A stretch of 25,116 nucleotides of DNA, taken from contig JAEDKS010000014.1 of NCBI GenBank assembly GCA_016295665.1, positions 1-25,116 on the forward strand, written 5' to 3'. The stretch comes from Clostridia bacterium. GTDB lineage: Bacteria > Bacillota > Clostridia > Christensenellales > Aristaeellaceae. Positions 1-7,309 of this stretch are shown here, piece after piece; the first letter of the stretch is position 1, and every line of letters begins with the position of its first letter. The translations under genes were made by a program, and so were the position numbers. The notes under the pieces were generated by a model. The model was given only the letters and a program-made list of their open reading frames with translations. It searched no databases and was not told where the DNA came from.

Positions 1-95
1 AACCCGCACAATGACCATGGATGATCTTGAGGCTGCGAACCGTGACGGCGAAAAGGATGCCGGTGGTTCGGATATGGATGAGGTAACTCCACTCC

Positions 96-133
96 ACCTC
101 CGGTTGGACAAGGCATTTCCAACCGGAGGTTTT
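96..133 (+). terminator. Rho-independent terminator of an upstream gene
   Basis: A perfect 12-bp stem (96-107 pairs with 119-130) with an 11-nt loop is followed by a short T run (130-133). It most likely ends a plus-strand gene whose coding part lies left of the window. A reading frame stays open from base 2 to a stop at 169-171 but runs straight through this hairpin, so I do not call it a gene. Confidence 0.7.
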
Positions 134-239
134 ATGTCTGCCGAACACATCATGATGCGAAATGGATAACTTTCCCCGAGGTCTCGGGACACCCTGATCC
201 CGGATACTGCTGACATAGATGAATGGTAACGATCTGGAA

Positions 240-313
240 AATTCGGTATTTTGTAACAAATTCGAAGATTTATGATTTTTCTTCTTGACATTGAAACAAT
301 TTTGTAATATATT
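240..313 (+). promoter_or_regulatory. Sigma-A-like promoter and dyad upstream of the SH3 protein gene
   Basis: The -35 TTGACA (285-290) and -10 TATATT (308-313) are separated by 17 nt. A short dyad TTTGT-A-ACAAA (250-260), flanked by two AATTCG hexamers (240-245, 259-264), lies just upstream. The 9-mer ATTTTGTAA occurs at 248-256 and again inside the promoter spacer at 299-307. The predicted transcript start is near 320, giving a short leader of about 20 nt. Nothing else is seen in 134-239. Confidence 0.7.
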
Positions 314-338
314 GTTGAGGACAAGGAGGTTGTGTCAC

Positions 339-1346
339 ATGAATCGCGTATTTACCAGCCGTCATCTGGCTGCGTTCCTGATCCTGTTGCTGGCGCTTGC
401 GCTTGCGCCTGCCATCGCCCTGGCACAGAGCGGCTATGTGACCGCCTCCGCGCTGTACATGCGCGAGGAACCGCTGCTGGATGCCAAGGTCGTCGCTACC
501 CTGCATCAGGGCGACAAGGTGGAAATCACCGGAAAGAGCAGCAACGGCAAGTGGTACAAGGTGACCTACGGCAAGAAGAGCGGCTATGTGTGGAAAAGCT
601 ATATCTCCCTGGACAGATCGTCCGCTTCCACCACCGAGACCCTCTCCTCGCTGACCACCTACATTGACTCGGACGGCGGTCACCACGGCTCCTACCCCAC
701 CGCCTCCAGCAAGCCCTCCGCCTCCAAGCTGCAGAAGGGCGATTCCGGCAGCGATGTGAAGAAGCTGCAGCTGGCGCTTCAGATTCTCGGCTACTACTCG
801 GGTAAGCTGGACGGCTCCTATGGTGATGCCACCGCCAAGGCTGTGTCCGCTTACCAGAAGGCCGCTGGGCTGACCGTGGACGGCGTCGCGGGCAGCAAGA
901 CCCTGAGCAGGCTGTTCTCCACCGGTGCCACCTCCATCAAGACCGAATCCCTGGACTGGTTCGAGGGCAACAACGCCAGCGTGATTCCGAAGGGCGCCAC
1001 CTTCTACATCAAGGACTGCAAGACCGGCGAGGTGTTCGCCTGCAAGCGCTGGAGCGGCGGCTACCATCTGGATGCCGAGCCCCTGACCACCACCGATACC
1101 TCCATCATGAGCAAGATCTACGGCGGAAGCTGGAGCTGGGATCGCAGGGCCATTCTGGTGTACTACCGCGGTCACGTGTATGCCGCCTCCATGAACGGCA
1201 TGCCCCACGGCACCCAGACCATCCTCGACAACGACTTCGAGGGGCAGTTCTGCATCCACTTCCTGAACAGCACCACCCATGGTTCCCAGAAGGTCGATCC
1301 CGACCATCAGGGCTGTGTGAAGAAGGCGCTGGGCTATACCTGGTAA
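339..1346 (+). CDS. Secreted SH3 / peptidoglycan-binding protein with uncharacterised C-terminal domain
   Basis: This is a 335-residue exported protein. The start at 339 is chosen because AAGGAGG lies at 323-329 and it opens a clean signal peptide (residues 1-29, ending AIALA); an upstream in-frame start at 285 would precede the predicted transcript start. A bacterial SH3-type domain spans about 31-91 and a PG_binding_1-type repeat about 131-192. Both are known to bind cell wall. A linker rich in Ser and Thr separates them. The rest (about 205-325) is a globular region with MPHG (288-291), FCIHF (Cys305, His307), THG (His314) and DPDHQ (Asp322, His323). These Cys and His residues look like a catalytic or metal site, faintly recalling L,D-transpeptidases, but the order of motifs does not match the YkuD signature. 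The gene is monocistronic, between its own promoter and terminator. The wall-binding role is well supported; any enzymatic role is inference. Confidence 0.85.
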   Translation: MNRVFTSRHLAAFLILLLALALAPAIALAQSGYVTASALYMREEPLLDAKVVATLHQGDKVEITGKSSNGKWYKVTYGKKSGYVWKSYISLDRSSASTTETLSSLTTYIDSDGGHHGSYPTASSKPSASKLQKGDSGSDVKKLQLALQILGYYSGKLDGSYGDATAKAVSAYQKAAGLTVDGVAGSKTLSRLFSTGATSIKTESLDWFEGNNASVIPKGATFYIKDCKTGEVFACKRWSGGYHLDAEPLTTTDTSIMSKIYGGSWSWDRRAILVYYRGHVYAASMNGMPHGTQTILDNDFEGQFCIHFLNSTTHGSQKVDPDHQGCVKKALGYTW

Positions 1347-1359
1347 CACGAACCGAAGC

Positions 1360-1396
1360 ACCCCGGCAGTTGACGATGAGACGGCTGCCGGGGTTT
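1360..1396 (+). terminator. Terminator of the SH3 protein gene
   Basis: A perfect 10-bp stem (1360-1369 with 1385-1394) lies 13 nt after the stop codon, followed by a weak T-rich tail. The downstream stretch to 1520 is AT-rich. It holds one more 7-bp hairpin (1440-1446 with 1459-1465) and no gene that I can see. Confidence 0.7.
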
Positions 1397-1523
1397 CCTG
1401 TTCCTCCCCGTTCCAATAAGCTTGCACCTTGTCTGTTTTTGCAGGATTTTTTCTCGTTTCCTGCATCAAATTTTACCACGACAAGTTTAATTGCGGATTT
1501 TCTGCACTTTTGCTGTTTTTGTA

Positions 1524-1552
1524 TTGCATTTCAGACTGGAACGTGGTATCAT
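1524..1552 (+). promoter_or_regulatory. Promoter of the amino-acid ABC transporter operon
   Basis: TTGCAT (1524-1529) and TATCAT (1547-1552) are separated by 17 nt. A start near 1559 gives a leader of about 110 nt before the ATPase gene. Confidence 0.55.
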
Positions 1553-1560
1553 GCAGCTGC

Positions 1561-1650
1561 ACAGCGGAAATGGCTGTGAGAAAAGCATTGAACCCAAGGC
1601 AATGGCGCCGTCACCCCGTGAGCTTTTCGCGGTGTGCCGGCGCCTTCTTT
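1561..1650 (+). promoter_or_regulatory. Structured leader of the ABC operon, possible attenuator
   Basis: The leader has a small hairpin (1561-1565 with 1573-1577). A large one follows: 7 bp, 1604-1610 with 1638-1644, extended inward by CACC/GGTG pairs. It ends in TTCTTTC, just before the ribosome binding site at 1657-1663. The second hairpin could terminate transcription or shape translation. I do not recognise a known riboswitch or T-box in it. Confidence 0.4.
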
Positions 1651-1670
1651 CATGACAAGGAGGTATTCCC

Positions 1671-2393
1671 ATGATTCAGCTGACCAACGTGCACAAGTCC
1701 TTCGGGGATCTGGAGGTGCTCAAGGGCATCAACCTGACCGTGGAGAAGGGCGAGAAGCTGGTCATCATCGGCCCCAGCGGCTCCGGCAAGAGCACGATGA
1801 TCCGCTGCATGAACGGACTGGAAAGCGTCACCAGCGGCGAGGTGTCCATCGACGGTCACACCATGACCCAGAAGAACCGGGCCGCCCTGAACCGCCAGTA
1901 CTCCTCCATGGTGTTCCAGCAGTTCAACCTCTATCCGCATCTGACGGTGCTGGAAAACCTGACGCTGGCGCCCGTGCGGCTCAAGCACATGAGCAAGGCC
2001 GACGCCACCGAGCTGGCCATGACCAACCTGAAGCGCGTGGGACTGGCGCACAAGGCGCATGTGTACCCCGCCACCCTCAGCGGCGGTCAGCAGCAGCGCA
2101 TCGCCATCGCCCGCTCTCTGACCATGAAAAACCCCGTCATCTACTTCGATGAGCCCACCTCCGCCCTTGACCCGGAAATGGTGCAGGAGGTGCTGGACAT
2201 CATGACGGAGCTGGGCAAGGAGGCCATCACCATGGTGGTGGTCACCCACGAGATGGGCTTCGCCCGCGAGGTTGCCGACCGGGTCATCTTCTGCGACGGC
2301 GGACAGATTGTGGAGGAGGGCACCCCGGAGCACTTCTTCACCTGCCCGGAGCAGGAGCGCACCCGGGCGTTCCTCTCCCGCATCCTGCACTGA
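1671..2393 (+). CDS. Polar amino-acid ABC transporter, ATP-binding protein (GlnQ/HisP type)
   Basis: This 240-residue cytoplasmic ATPase powers the importer formed with the two permeases and the binding protein encoded next. All motifs of an active ABC ATPase are present: Walker A GPSGSGKST (34-42), Q-loop FQQFNLYPH (82-90), signature LSGGQQQR (136-143), Walker B VIYFDE (156-161), D-loop SALD (164-167) and switch His193. Length and sequence are typical of the GlnQ/HisP/ArtP class for polar amino acids. The start is fixed by AAGGAGG at 1657-1663. It is the first gene of the operon, behind the leader hairpin. The substrate cannot be read from this subunit. Confidence 0.95.
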   Translation: MIQLTNVHKSFGDLEVLKGINLTVEKGEKLVIIGPSGSGKSTMIRCMNGLESVTSGEVSIDGHTMTQKNRAALNRQYSSMVFQQFNLYPHLTVLENLTLAPVRLKHMSKADATELAMTNLKRVGLAHKAHVYPATLSGGQQQRIAIARSLTMKNPVIYFDEPTSALDPEMVQEVLDIMTELGKEAITMVVVTHEMGFAREVADRVIFCDGGQIVEEGTPEHFFTCPEQERTRAFLSRILH

Positions 2394-2455
2394 TTGCAGG
2401 CCGGTTCATCCCGGCTTACAATAGATTTCCCAATGATTGTAAGGAGGAAATGACC

Positions 2456-3238
2456 ATGAAAAAGACCATTGCTCTGCTGCTTGCTCTGTGCCTGGTGCTG
2501 ACCTGCTCCGCCGCCCTGGCGGAGGGAACCTTCCGCGTTGGTGTCAAGCAGGATGTGTATGGCTTCGGCTACCTGGACGAGACCACTGGCGAATATGCCG
2601 GCATGGAAATTGACCTGGGTGCCATGATCGCCGAGGCGCTGGGCTATGACGAGGTGGAGTACACCACCGTGACCGCCGCCACCCGTGGTCAGCTGCTGGA
2701 CAACGATGAGCTGGACTGCGTGATCGCCACCTTCACCATCAAGCCCGAGCGTAAGGAGAGCTGGGACTTCTCCACGCCCTACTACACCGATGCCGTGACC
2801 GTGCTGGTGGAGACCGCCTCCGGTATCGCTGACCTGTCCGGTCTGGTGGGCAAGACCGTGGGCGTGTCCTCCGGCTCCACCTCCGCCAAGGCGCTGGCTA
2901 CCGCCATGGCTGAGGCCGGCCTGATCGAGGCCTTCGATGACAGCGCCTTCGACATTAGCACCTTCAATGGCGGTGTCTCCTTCAAGCAGTTCGACGACTA
3001 TCCCGCCATCTCCCTGGCGCTGAGCGCCGGCGACGTGGACGCCTTCTGCGTGGACAAGTCCATCCTTGCCAACTACAAGACCGCCGACCGCTCCTACATC
3101 GCCGACTCCTTCGCGCCGCAGGACTACGGCGTCGCCACCAAGAAGGGCAGCGAGCTGTCCGTGAAGGTCGAGGAGCTGATCACCGGCTGGCTGGAGGACG
3201 GCACCATCGCCGCGCTGATTGAGAAGTGGGGCCTGTAA
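2456..3238 (+). CDS. Polar amino-acid ABC transporter, substrate-binding protein
   Basis: This 260-residue protein captures the substrate outside the cell. The start at 2456 is preferred over 2450 because AAGGAGG (2441-2447) is then 8 nt away instead of 2. The signal peptide is residues 1-22, ending SAALA. There is no convincing lipobox (Cys17 is preceded by VLT), so it may be secreted or held in another way. The family-3 solute-binding fold is seen in GVKQDVYGFGYLD, the arginine of TAATRGQLLDN (expected to bind the amino-acid carboxylate) and VIATFTIKPERKESWDFS. These resemble the aspartate/glutamate/glutamine-binding PEB1 and GlnH group from memory, so an acidic amino acid or glutamine is the likely substrate. 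The family is certain; the substrate is inference. Confidence 0.9.
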   Translation: MKKTIALLLALCLVLTCSAALAEGTFRVGVKQDVYGFGYLDETTGEYAGMEIDLGAMIAEALGYDEVEYTTVTAATRGQLLDNDELDCVIATFTIKPERKESWDFSTPYYTDAVTVLVETASGIADLSGLVGKTVGVSSGSTSAKALATAMAEAGLIEAFDDSAFDISTFNGGVSFKQFDDYPAISLALSAGDVDAFCVDKSILANYKTADRSYIADSFAPQDYGVATKKGSELSVKVEELITGWLEDGTIAALIEKWGL

Positions 3239-3293
3239 GCCTCCGCACTCATCCCCTTCCCCCGGTTGGCTATTGAATTCGGAACGGACTGCC

Positions 3294-3322
3294 AGGGCGT
3301 ACAGGTGCTGCTTGTACGCCCT
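3294..3322 (+). promoter_or_regulatory. Intercistronic stem-loop between binding protein and permease genes
   Basis: A perfect 9-bp stem (3294-3302 with 3314-3322), extendable by one outer pair, lies in the 122-nt gap. No T run follows, so it is not a good terminator. Such stem-loops often protect the upstream message and give more binding protein than permease. That role is inferred here. Confidence 0.5.
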
Positions 3323-3360
3323 GCTTCCGACGCTTCAGGAAAGCGGGTGCTGACTTACCA

Positions 3361-4092
3361 ATGGAAACGGTGTTTTCGGCAAGGGCCTGGCAGACGGTCT
3401 GGCAGTACAGGGCCACCTTTATCAGCGGATTCCTGAATACGCTCCAGAGCGCACTGGTCGGACTGCTCATCGCGCTGGTGATCGGCTTTGTGCTGGGGCT
3501 GGCGGCGGTGAGCGGCAAACGGCTGCTGCGCGGCATCGCCCGGGTCTACGTGGAGTTCTTTCAGAACACGCCGCTCATTTTGCAGATCTGCTTTCTGTAC
3601 TATGCGCTGGCCTACTCCGGGGTGAAGATTCAGGTGGTCACCATCGGCTTCCTGGGGCTTGGTCTCTATACCGGCGCCTACATGGCGGAGGTCGTGCGGG
3701 CCGGCATCAACGCGGTGCCCCGGGGACAGTTCGACGCCGCAGCCTCCCAGGGGTTCGGCTGGCTGGACACCATGCGGCTCATCATCCTGCCCGAGACCAT
3801 CAAGATCATCCTCCCGCCCATGGTCAACCAGATGGTGGCGCTCATCAAGAACACCTCCTGCCTGTACATCATCGGCGGCGCGGACCTGATCTCCTGCACC
3901 TACAACTTCGTCACCGGCGTGGAGACTGGCGGTGCCTATGGCCCGGCCTACCTGCTGGGCGGCCTGCTGTTCTTCTGCATGTGCTATCCCCTGTCCCATC
4001 TCGCAGGGCGGTGGGAGAAGCGCCTGAAGGCCCGGGAACAGACAAAGGCCTCCGCTGAGGAGGCACAGACCGGAGAGGAGGCGACCGTCTGA
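3361..4092 (+). CDS. Polar amino-acid ABC transporter permease 1
   Basis: This 243-residue inner-membrane subunit belongs to the HisM/GlnP family. An N-terminal helix (about 17-46) is followed by the family segment VEFFQNTPLILQICFLYYAL. The EAA loop that docks the ATPase (EVVRAGINAVPRGQFDAAASQGF) and the final helices come next. The C-terminus is a charged tail (KAREQTKASAEEAQTGEE). The ATG at 3361 has only a weak ribosome binding site, with no better in-frame start upstream. Its stop overlaps the start of the next permease by one base (TGATG), typical of coupled translation of partner subunits. Confidence 0.93.
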   Translation: METVFSARAWQTVWQYRATFISGFLNTLQSALVGLLIALVIGFVLGLAAVSGKRLLRGIARVYVEFFQNTPLILQICFLYYALAYSGVKIQVVTIGFLGLGLYTGAYMAEVVRAGINAVPRGQFDAAASQGFGWLDTMRLIILPETIKIILPPMVNQMVALIKNTSCLYIIGGADLISCTYNFVTGVETGGAYGPAYLLGGLLFFCMCYPLSHLAGRWEKRLKAREQTKASAEEAQTGEEATV

Positions 4093-4886
4093 TGGAGAAC
4101 TTTCTGACGGATCTTCAGGGCAGCTTCGGCATTCTCCGCAACACGGAGGTGCTGCTGTACCTGCTCAAGGGCCTGGGCTTCACCCTGGGCATCTCGCTGA
4201 TTACCATACTGTGCAGCATCCTCCTGGGCGCGGTGCTGGCGCTGATGCGGAACTACTGCGTCCACGGGGCCCAGAGGGTACTGAAGGGCTTCTCCACCTT
4301 CTACATCGAGCTGTTCCGGAACACGCCCCTGATGCTTTGGATGTTTGTGTGCTTCGTCATGTGCCCCGCGCCGGAGTTCAGCAAGTCCTTCGCCACCGCG
4401 CTCGGCTTCTCGTCGGTGGTCGCGGTCAAGACGCTGTTCAAGGCCATCGTCGCCTTCACGCTGTTCACCACGGCGGTCATGGCGGAGATCATCCGAGGCG
4501 GCCTGAATTCCGTGCCCGTGGGGCAGTTTGAGTCCGCCTACTCCCAGGGCTTCGGCACGCTCCACACCATGACCCTCATCGTGCTGCCCCAGGCGTTCCG
4601 CAACATCGTCCCCACCCTGCTCTCCCAGATGATTACCACCATCAAGGATTCCAGCTACATGGCGAGTCTGGTCACCGTGGAGCTGATGGGCTGCACGAAG
4701 CTCATCATCAGCAAGGCCAACAACTACAACGGCACCTGGGTGGATCGCTTCGACCGGGGCACCATCCACGTGACGGACGTGTTCGTGCTCTTTGGCTTCG
4801 CGTTTCTGGTGTACTTCGTCATCAACTTCATGCTGTCCTGCACCGTGCGCCGCCTGCGCGAGCGCAAGCGCAAGCAGCCCGCCTAA
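4092..4886 (+). CDS. Polar amino-acid ABC transporter permease 2
   Basis: This is a 264-residue second permease, pairing with the product of the previous gene. Membrane helices occur at about 21-50 and throughout. ELFRNTPLMLWMFVCFVM matches the family's second helix region, and EIIRGGLNSVPVGQFESAYSQGF is the EAA loop. GAGGAGG at 4075-4081 serves its start. Compared with permease 1 it carries an insertion (NNYNGTWVDRFDRGTIHVTD) before the last helix, and a very basic C-terminus (RRLRERKRKQPA). It is the last gene of the operon, followed by a hairpin. Confidence 0.93.
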   Translation: MENFLTDLQGSFGILRNTEVLLYLLKGLGFTLGISLITILCSILLGAVLALMRNYCVHGAQRVLKGFSTFYIELFRNTPLMLWMFVCFVMCPAPEFSKSFATALGFSSVVAVKTLFKAIVAFTLFTTAVMAEIIRGGLNSVPVGQFESAYSQGFGTLHTMTLIVLPQAFRNIVPTLLSQMITTIKDSSYMASLVTVELMGCTKLIISKANNYNGTWVDRFDRGTIHVTDVFVLFGFAFLVYFVINFMLSCTVRRLRERKRKQPA

Positions 4887-4900
4887 CCAGGCGTCACCGC

Positions 4901-4949
4901 AAAAGGAGCCCTGCCTCCCCCCGCTTTTCCGGGATGGAAGGGCTCCTTT
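4901..4949. terminator. Bidirectional terminator between ABC operon and aldo-keto reductase gene
   Basis: A perfect 11-bp stem (4902-4912 with 4939-4949) sits between convergent genes. It ends in TTT on the plus strand and in TTTT on the minus strand, so it can stop transcription from both sides. Confidence 0.8.
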
Positions 4950-4962
4950 GCCTATCAGTACC

Positions 4963-5967
4963 TCAGGCCTCCAGGATGGCCCGGACGCTGCGCTTCTCCT
5001 CGTCCGTGAGTGGCTGATGGCTCTGCAGCATCGCCACGTTCTGCTCAATCTGCTCCAGCCGGCTCGCGCCGATGATGACCGAGGTGATCGCCGGATTCTC
5101 CAGCACCCAGCCCAGCGCCAGCTGCGCCATGGATTCGCCCCGGTTCACCGCGATCTCATTGAGCCGGCGCACCTTGTCCAGCAGCGCGTCGGTCAGCTGA
5201 TCAGGGCGCAGGAACGGCGCGGGGGACGCCGCCCGCGAATCGGCCGGGATGCCCTGCAGGTAACGATCCGTCAGGATGCCCTGCGCCAGGGGCGAGAACA
5301 CCACCGCGCCGATGCCCTTGTCCAGCAGCACGTCGCACAGGCTGGGCTCCCCCTTCTCCACCCAGCGATCCAGCATGTTGTAGCGGGGCTGATGGATGGT
5401 CAGCGGCACCCCCATCTCCCGCAGCAGCTGATACGCCCGCAGGGTCTGCTCCGCGGAGTAGTTGCTCACGCCCACGTACAGCGCCTTGCCCTGATGCACC
5501 AGATCCGCCAGGGTCTGCATGGTCTCCTCCAGGGGCGTTTCGGGGTCGGGACGGTGATGGTAGAAGATGTCCACGTAGTCCAGCCCCATGCGCTTCAGGC
5601 TCTGGTCAAGGCTCGCTGTCAGGTACTTGCGGCTGCCCCAGTTGCCGTAGGGGCCGCTCCACATCTCGTAGCCTGCCTTGGTGGAGATCACCAGCTCGTC
5701 GCGGTAGTCGTGGAGATCCTGCTTCAGCACCCGGCCCAGCGTCTCCTCCGCGCCGCCGGGCACGGGTCCGTAGTTGTTCGCCAGGTCAAAGTGGGTGATG
5801 CCCAGGTCGAAGGCGCCCAGCAGCATCCGCCGCGCATTGTCGAAGGGCGTCACGGTGCCGAAGTTGTGCCACAGGCCCAGGGAGACCCGGGGCAGCTTCA
5901 GCCCGGAGCGACCGCAGCGGGCATAGGTCATGGTGTCATAGCGGTGTTCGTTTGCCGTGTAGCTCAT
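4963..5967 (-). CDS. Aldo-keto reductase, YghZ-like
   Basis: This 334-residue NAD(P)H-dependent carbonyl reductase has the beta/alpha barrel of the aldo-keto reductases. The catalytic tetrad is visible: Asp61 and Tyr66 in FDLANNYG, Lys97 in ISTKAGY, and His138 in DIFYHHRPD. IIGASRLEQIEQN near the C-terminus is the cofactor phosphate-binding segment. The MWSGPYGNWGSRKYL stretch and the overall length resemble E. coli YghZ, which acts on L-glyceraldehyde 3-phosphate and methylglyoxal; that activity is inferred here. AAGGAGG lies just before the start. The gene follows the methyltransferase by 13 nt, so the two should share a transcript. Confidence 0.92.
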   Translation of the reverse strand: MSYTANEHRYDTMTYARCGRSGLKLPRVSLGLWHNFGTVTPFDNARRMLLGAFDLGITHFDLANNYGPVPGGAEETLGRVLKQDLHDYRDELVISTKAGYEMWSGPYGNWGSRKYLTASLDQSLKRMGLDYVDIFYHHRPDPETPLEETMQTLADLVHQGKALYVGVSNYSAEQTLRAYQLLREMGVPLTIHQPRYNMLDRWVEKGEPSLCDVLLDKGIGAVVFSPLAQGILTDRYLQGIPADSRAASPAPFLRPDQLTDALLDKVRRLNEIAVNRGESMAQLALGWVLENPAITSVIIGASRLEQIEQNVAMLQSHQPLTDEEKRSVRAILEA

Positions 5968-5980
5968 CTTTTCTTCCTCC

Positions 5981-7111
5981 TTATCGGTAGATCAGGAACT
6001 CACATTCCAGCCGCCCATTGTACAGGCGGCGCTTTTTGTCGGCCCGCTTGCCGTAGGCCCGCTCAAAGGCCGGATCGGACGAGATGGCGCACAGGCTCCA
6101 GCCCGGATGACGGGCCTTCAGGCGCCGCAGCTCACCGTAGAGCTTCTCGCAGCTTCTCCTGTCGCCCAGCCGCTCTCCATAGGGCGGATTGCACAGGAAC
6201 ACGCCCGGCTCGCCCTCCAGCTGCAGCTCCTGCAGCGGCGCGACCCGCAGGTCGATCCTGCCCTCCAGCCCTGCCTGACGCACATGGCGCCGCGCCAGCT
6301 CGATAGCCTCCGGGTCGATGTCGGAACCCGCGATGCCGCAAATCCTGTCCGGCTCGTACTCCGCCCTGACCTGCGCCCGCAGCGCGTCCGCCGTCTGCTC
6401 CGGAAAGAAGGGGTACTGCTCACAGGCGAAGGGCCGGTTCATGCCCGGCGCCCGATGCCCCGCCCGGAAGGCCGCCTCAATCAGCAGGGTGCCCGTGCCG
6501 CAGCAGGGGTCATACAGCCGCATCCCGGGCCGCCAAGGGGACAGCTCCACCAGCGCGGCTGCCAGCGTCTCCCGCAGAGGCGCCTCGCCGTTCCAGGTGC
6601 GGTAGCCCCGGCGGTTCAGCGCCTCGCCGGAGAAGTCCAGGGTGATGCGCGCCACGTCCCCGTGCAGGCTCACGTCAATGGGGAACGCCGTGCCGGTCTC
6701 GGGAAAGCTGCGGGCCCCCGTGGCGGCGCGGAGCCGCTCGATGATCGCCTTTTTCGTAATGGCCTGACAGTCCCGCACGCTCATCAGCTGACTGCGGGCG
6801 CACTTGCCCGACACGTTGATTCGCGCATCCCATGGCAGCAGCTCCTCCCAGGCGATGGCCCGCACCTGCCGAAACAGCTCGTCGAAGGTGCGGCACGTCT
6901 GCTCGGACAGCAGCAGCAGCACCCGGTCCGCCGTGCGCAGCCGCAGGTTGCACAGCATCGCGCCCTCGGCGTCCGCCGTGAACCTCGCACCGCCCATGCC
7001 GGCGGTCACGTTCCGCATGCCCAGCCGGCGCAGCTCACCCGCCACGACGCCCTCCAGACCGAAGGCCGCCGTGGCAATCATGGTCATCTCATTCCAGTTC
7101 ATGCCCAGCAT
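5981..7111 (-). CDS. THUMP-domain class I RNA methyltransferase (RlmL/YpsC-like)
   Basis: This is a 376-residue SAM-dependent methyltransferase, probably acting on guanine in 23S rRNA. An N-terminal ferredoxin-like plus THUMP RNA-binding region (to about 155) is followed by the catalytic domain. That domain has motif I DPCCGTGTLLIEAAF, the acidic SDIDPEAIELA that binds SAM, and the NPPYGERLG active-site motif. The family (E. coli RlmL N-terminal half, B. subtilis YpsC) makes m2G in 23S rRNA; the exact site is inference. The start is uncertain. The frame opens at 7141, but the promoter puts the transcript start near 7140, so a start there would be leaderless. The ATG at 7111 behind GGAG is chosen; 7102 and 7087 are alternatives. 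Confidence 0.9.
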   Translation of the reverse strand: MLGMNWNEMTMIATAAFGLEGVVAGELRRLGMRNVTAGMGGARFTADAEGAMLCNLRLRTADRVLLLLSEQTCRTFDELFRQVRAIAWEELLPWDARINVSGKCARSQLMSVRDCQAITKKAIIERLRAATGARSFPETGTAFPIDVSLHGDVARITLDFSGEALNRRGYRTWNGEAPLRETLAAALVELSPWRPGMRLYDPCCGTGTLLIEAAFRAGHRAPGMNRPFACEQYPFFPEQTADALRAQVRAEYEPDRICGIAGSDIDPEAIELARRHVRQAGLEGRIDLRVAPLQELQLEGEPGVFLCNPPYGERLGDRRSCEKLYGELRRLKARHPGWSLCAISSDPAFERAYGKRADKKRRLYNGRLECEFLIYR

Positions 7112-7146
7112 TCCACTCCATCTTGCCTTTGTTCCTTTCATCCTTC

Positions 7147-7175
7147 ATCATACAGGAAAAAACCTGACTTGTAAA
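7147..7175 (-). promoter_or_regulatory. Promoter of the methyltransferase / aldo-keto reductase pair
   Basis: On the minus strand, TTTACA (7170-7175) and TATGAT (7147-7152) are separated by 17 nt. The expected transcript start is near 7140, which helps decide the start codon downstream. Confidence 0.7.
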
Positions 7176-7184
7176 GTAGAAATC

Positions 7185-7223
7185 TTGCCGCATTTCGTCA
7201 GATTTGCCTTGACGATGCGGCAA
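7185..7223. promoter_or_regulatory. Long DNA dyad between divergent promoters, operator candidate
   Basis: TTGCCGCAT (7185-7193) and ATGCGGCAA (7215-7223) are perfect inverted arms. Inside them CGTCA (7196-7200) and TGACG (7210-7214) also pair, giving 14 symmetric base pairs. The right arm contains the -35 box of the plus-strand promoter. Both predicted transcripts start outside it, so it should act as DNA rather than RNA. Confidence 0.5.
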
Positions 7224-7237
7224 AAAAATGCTACAAT
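7209..7237 (+). promoter_or_regulatory. Promoter of the 783-residue protein gene
   Basis: TTGACG (7209-7214) and TACAAT (7232-7237) have a 17-nt spacer. The leader is about 65 nt, with GGAGGG at 7299-7304. Confidence 0.75.
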
Positions 7238-7309
7238 TAAACCATTCCATCCGGAAAAAGGTTTCCATTCATTATCTGATTCCGATGTGGCGAAGTATGG
7301 AGGGTATTT

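Noticed and set aside
2..171. Open frame at the left edge, stop at 169-171
   Set aside because: It reads through a perfect 12-bp terminator hairpin and its sequence matches no family I know; the true upstream gene probably ends before base 96.
1559..1656. T-box or known amino-acid riboswitch before the ABC operon
   Set aside because: The leader is too short for a T-box, and none of the conserved cores I know is present; only generic hairpins are seen.
4792..6306. Plus-strand open frame over the aldo-keto reductase
   Set aside because: It starts inside the permease, crosses a terminator and opposes a clear enzyme gene.
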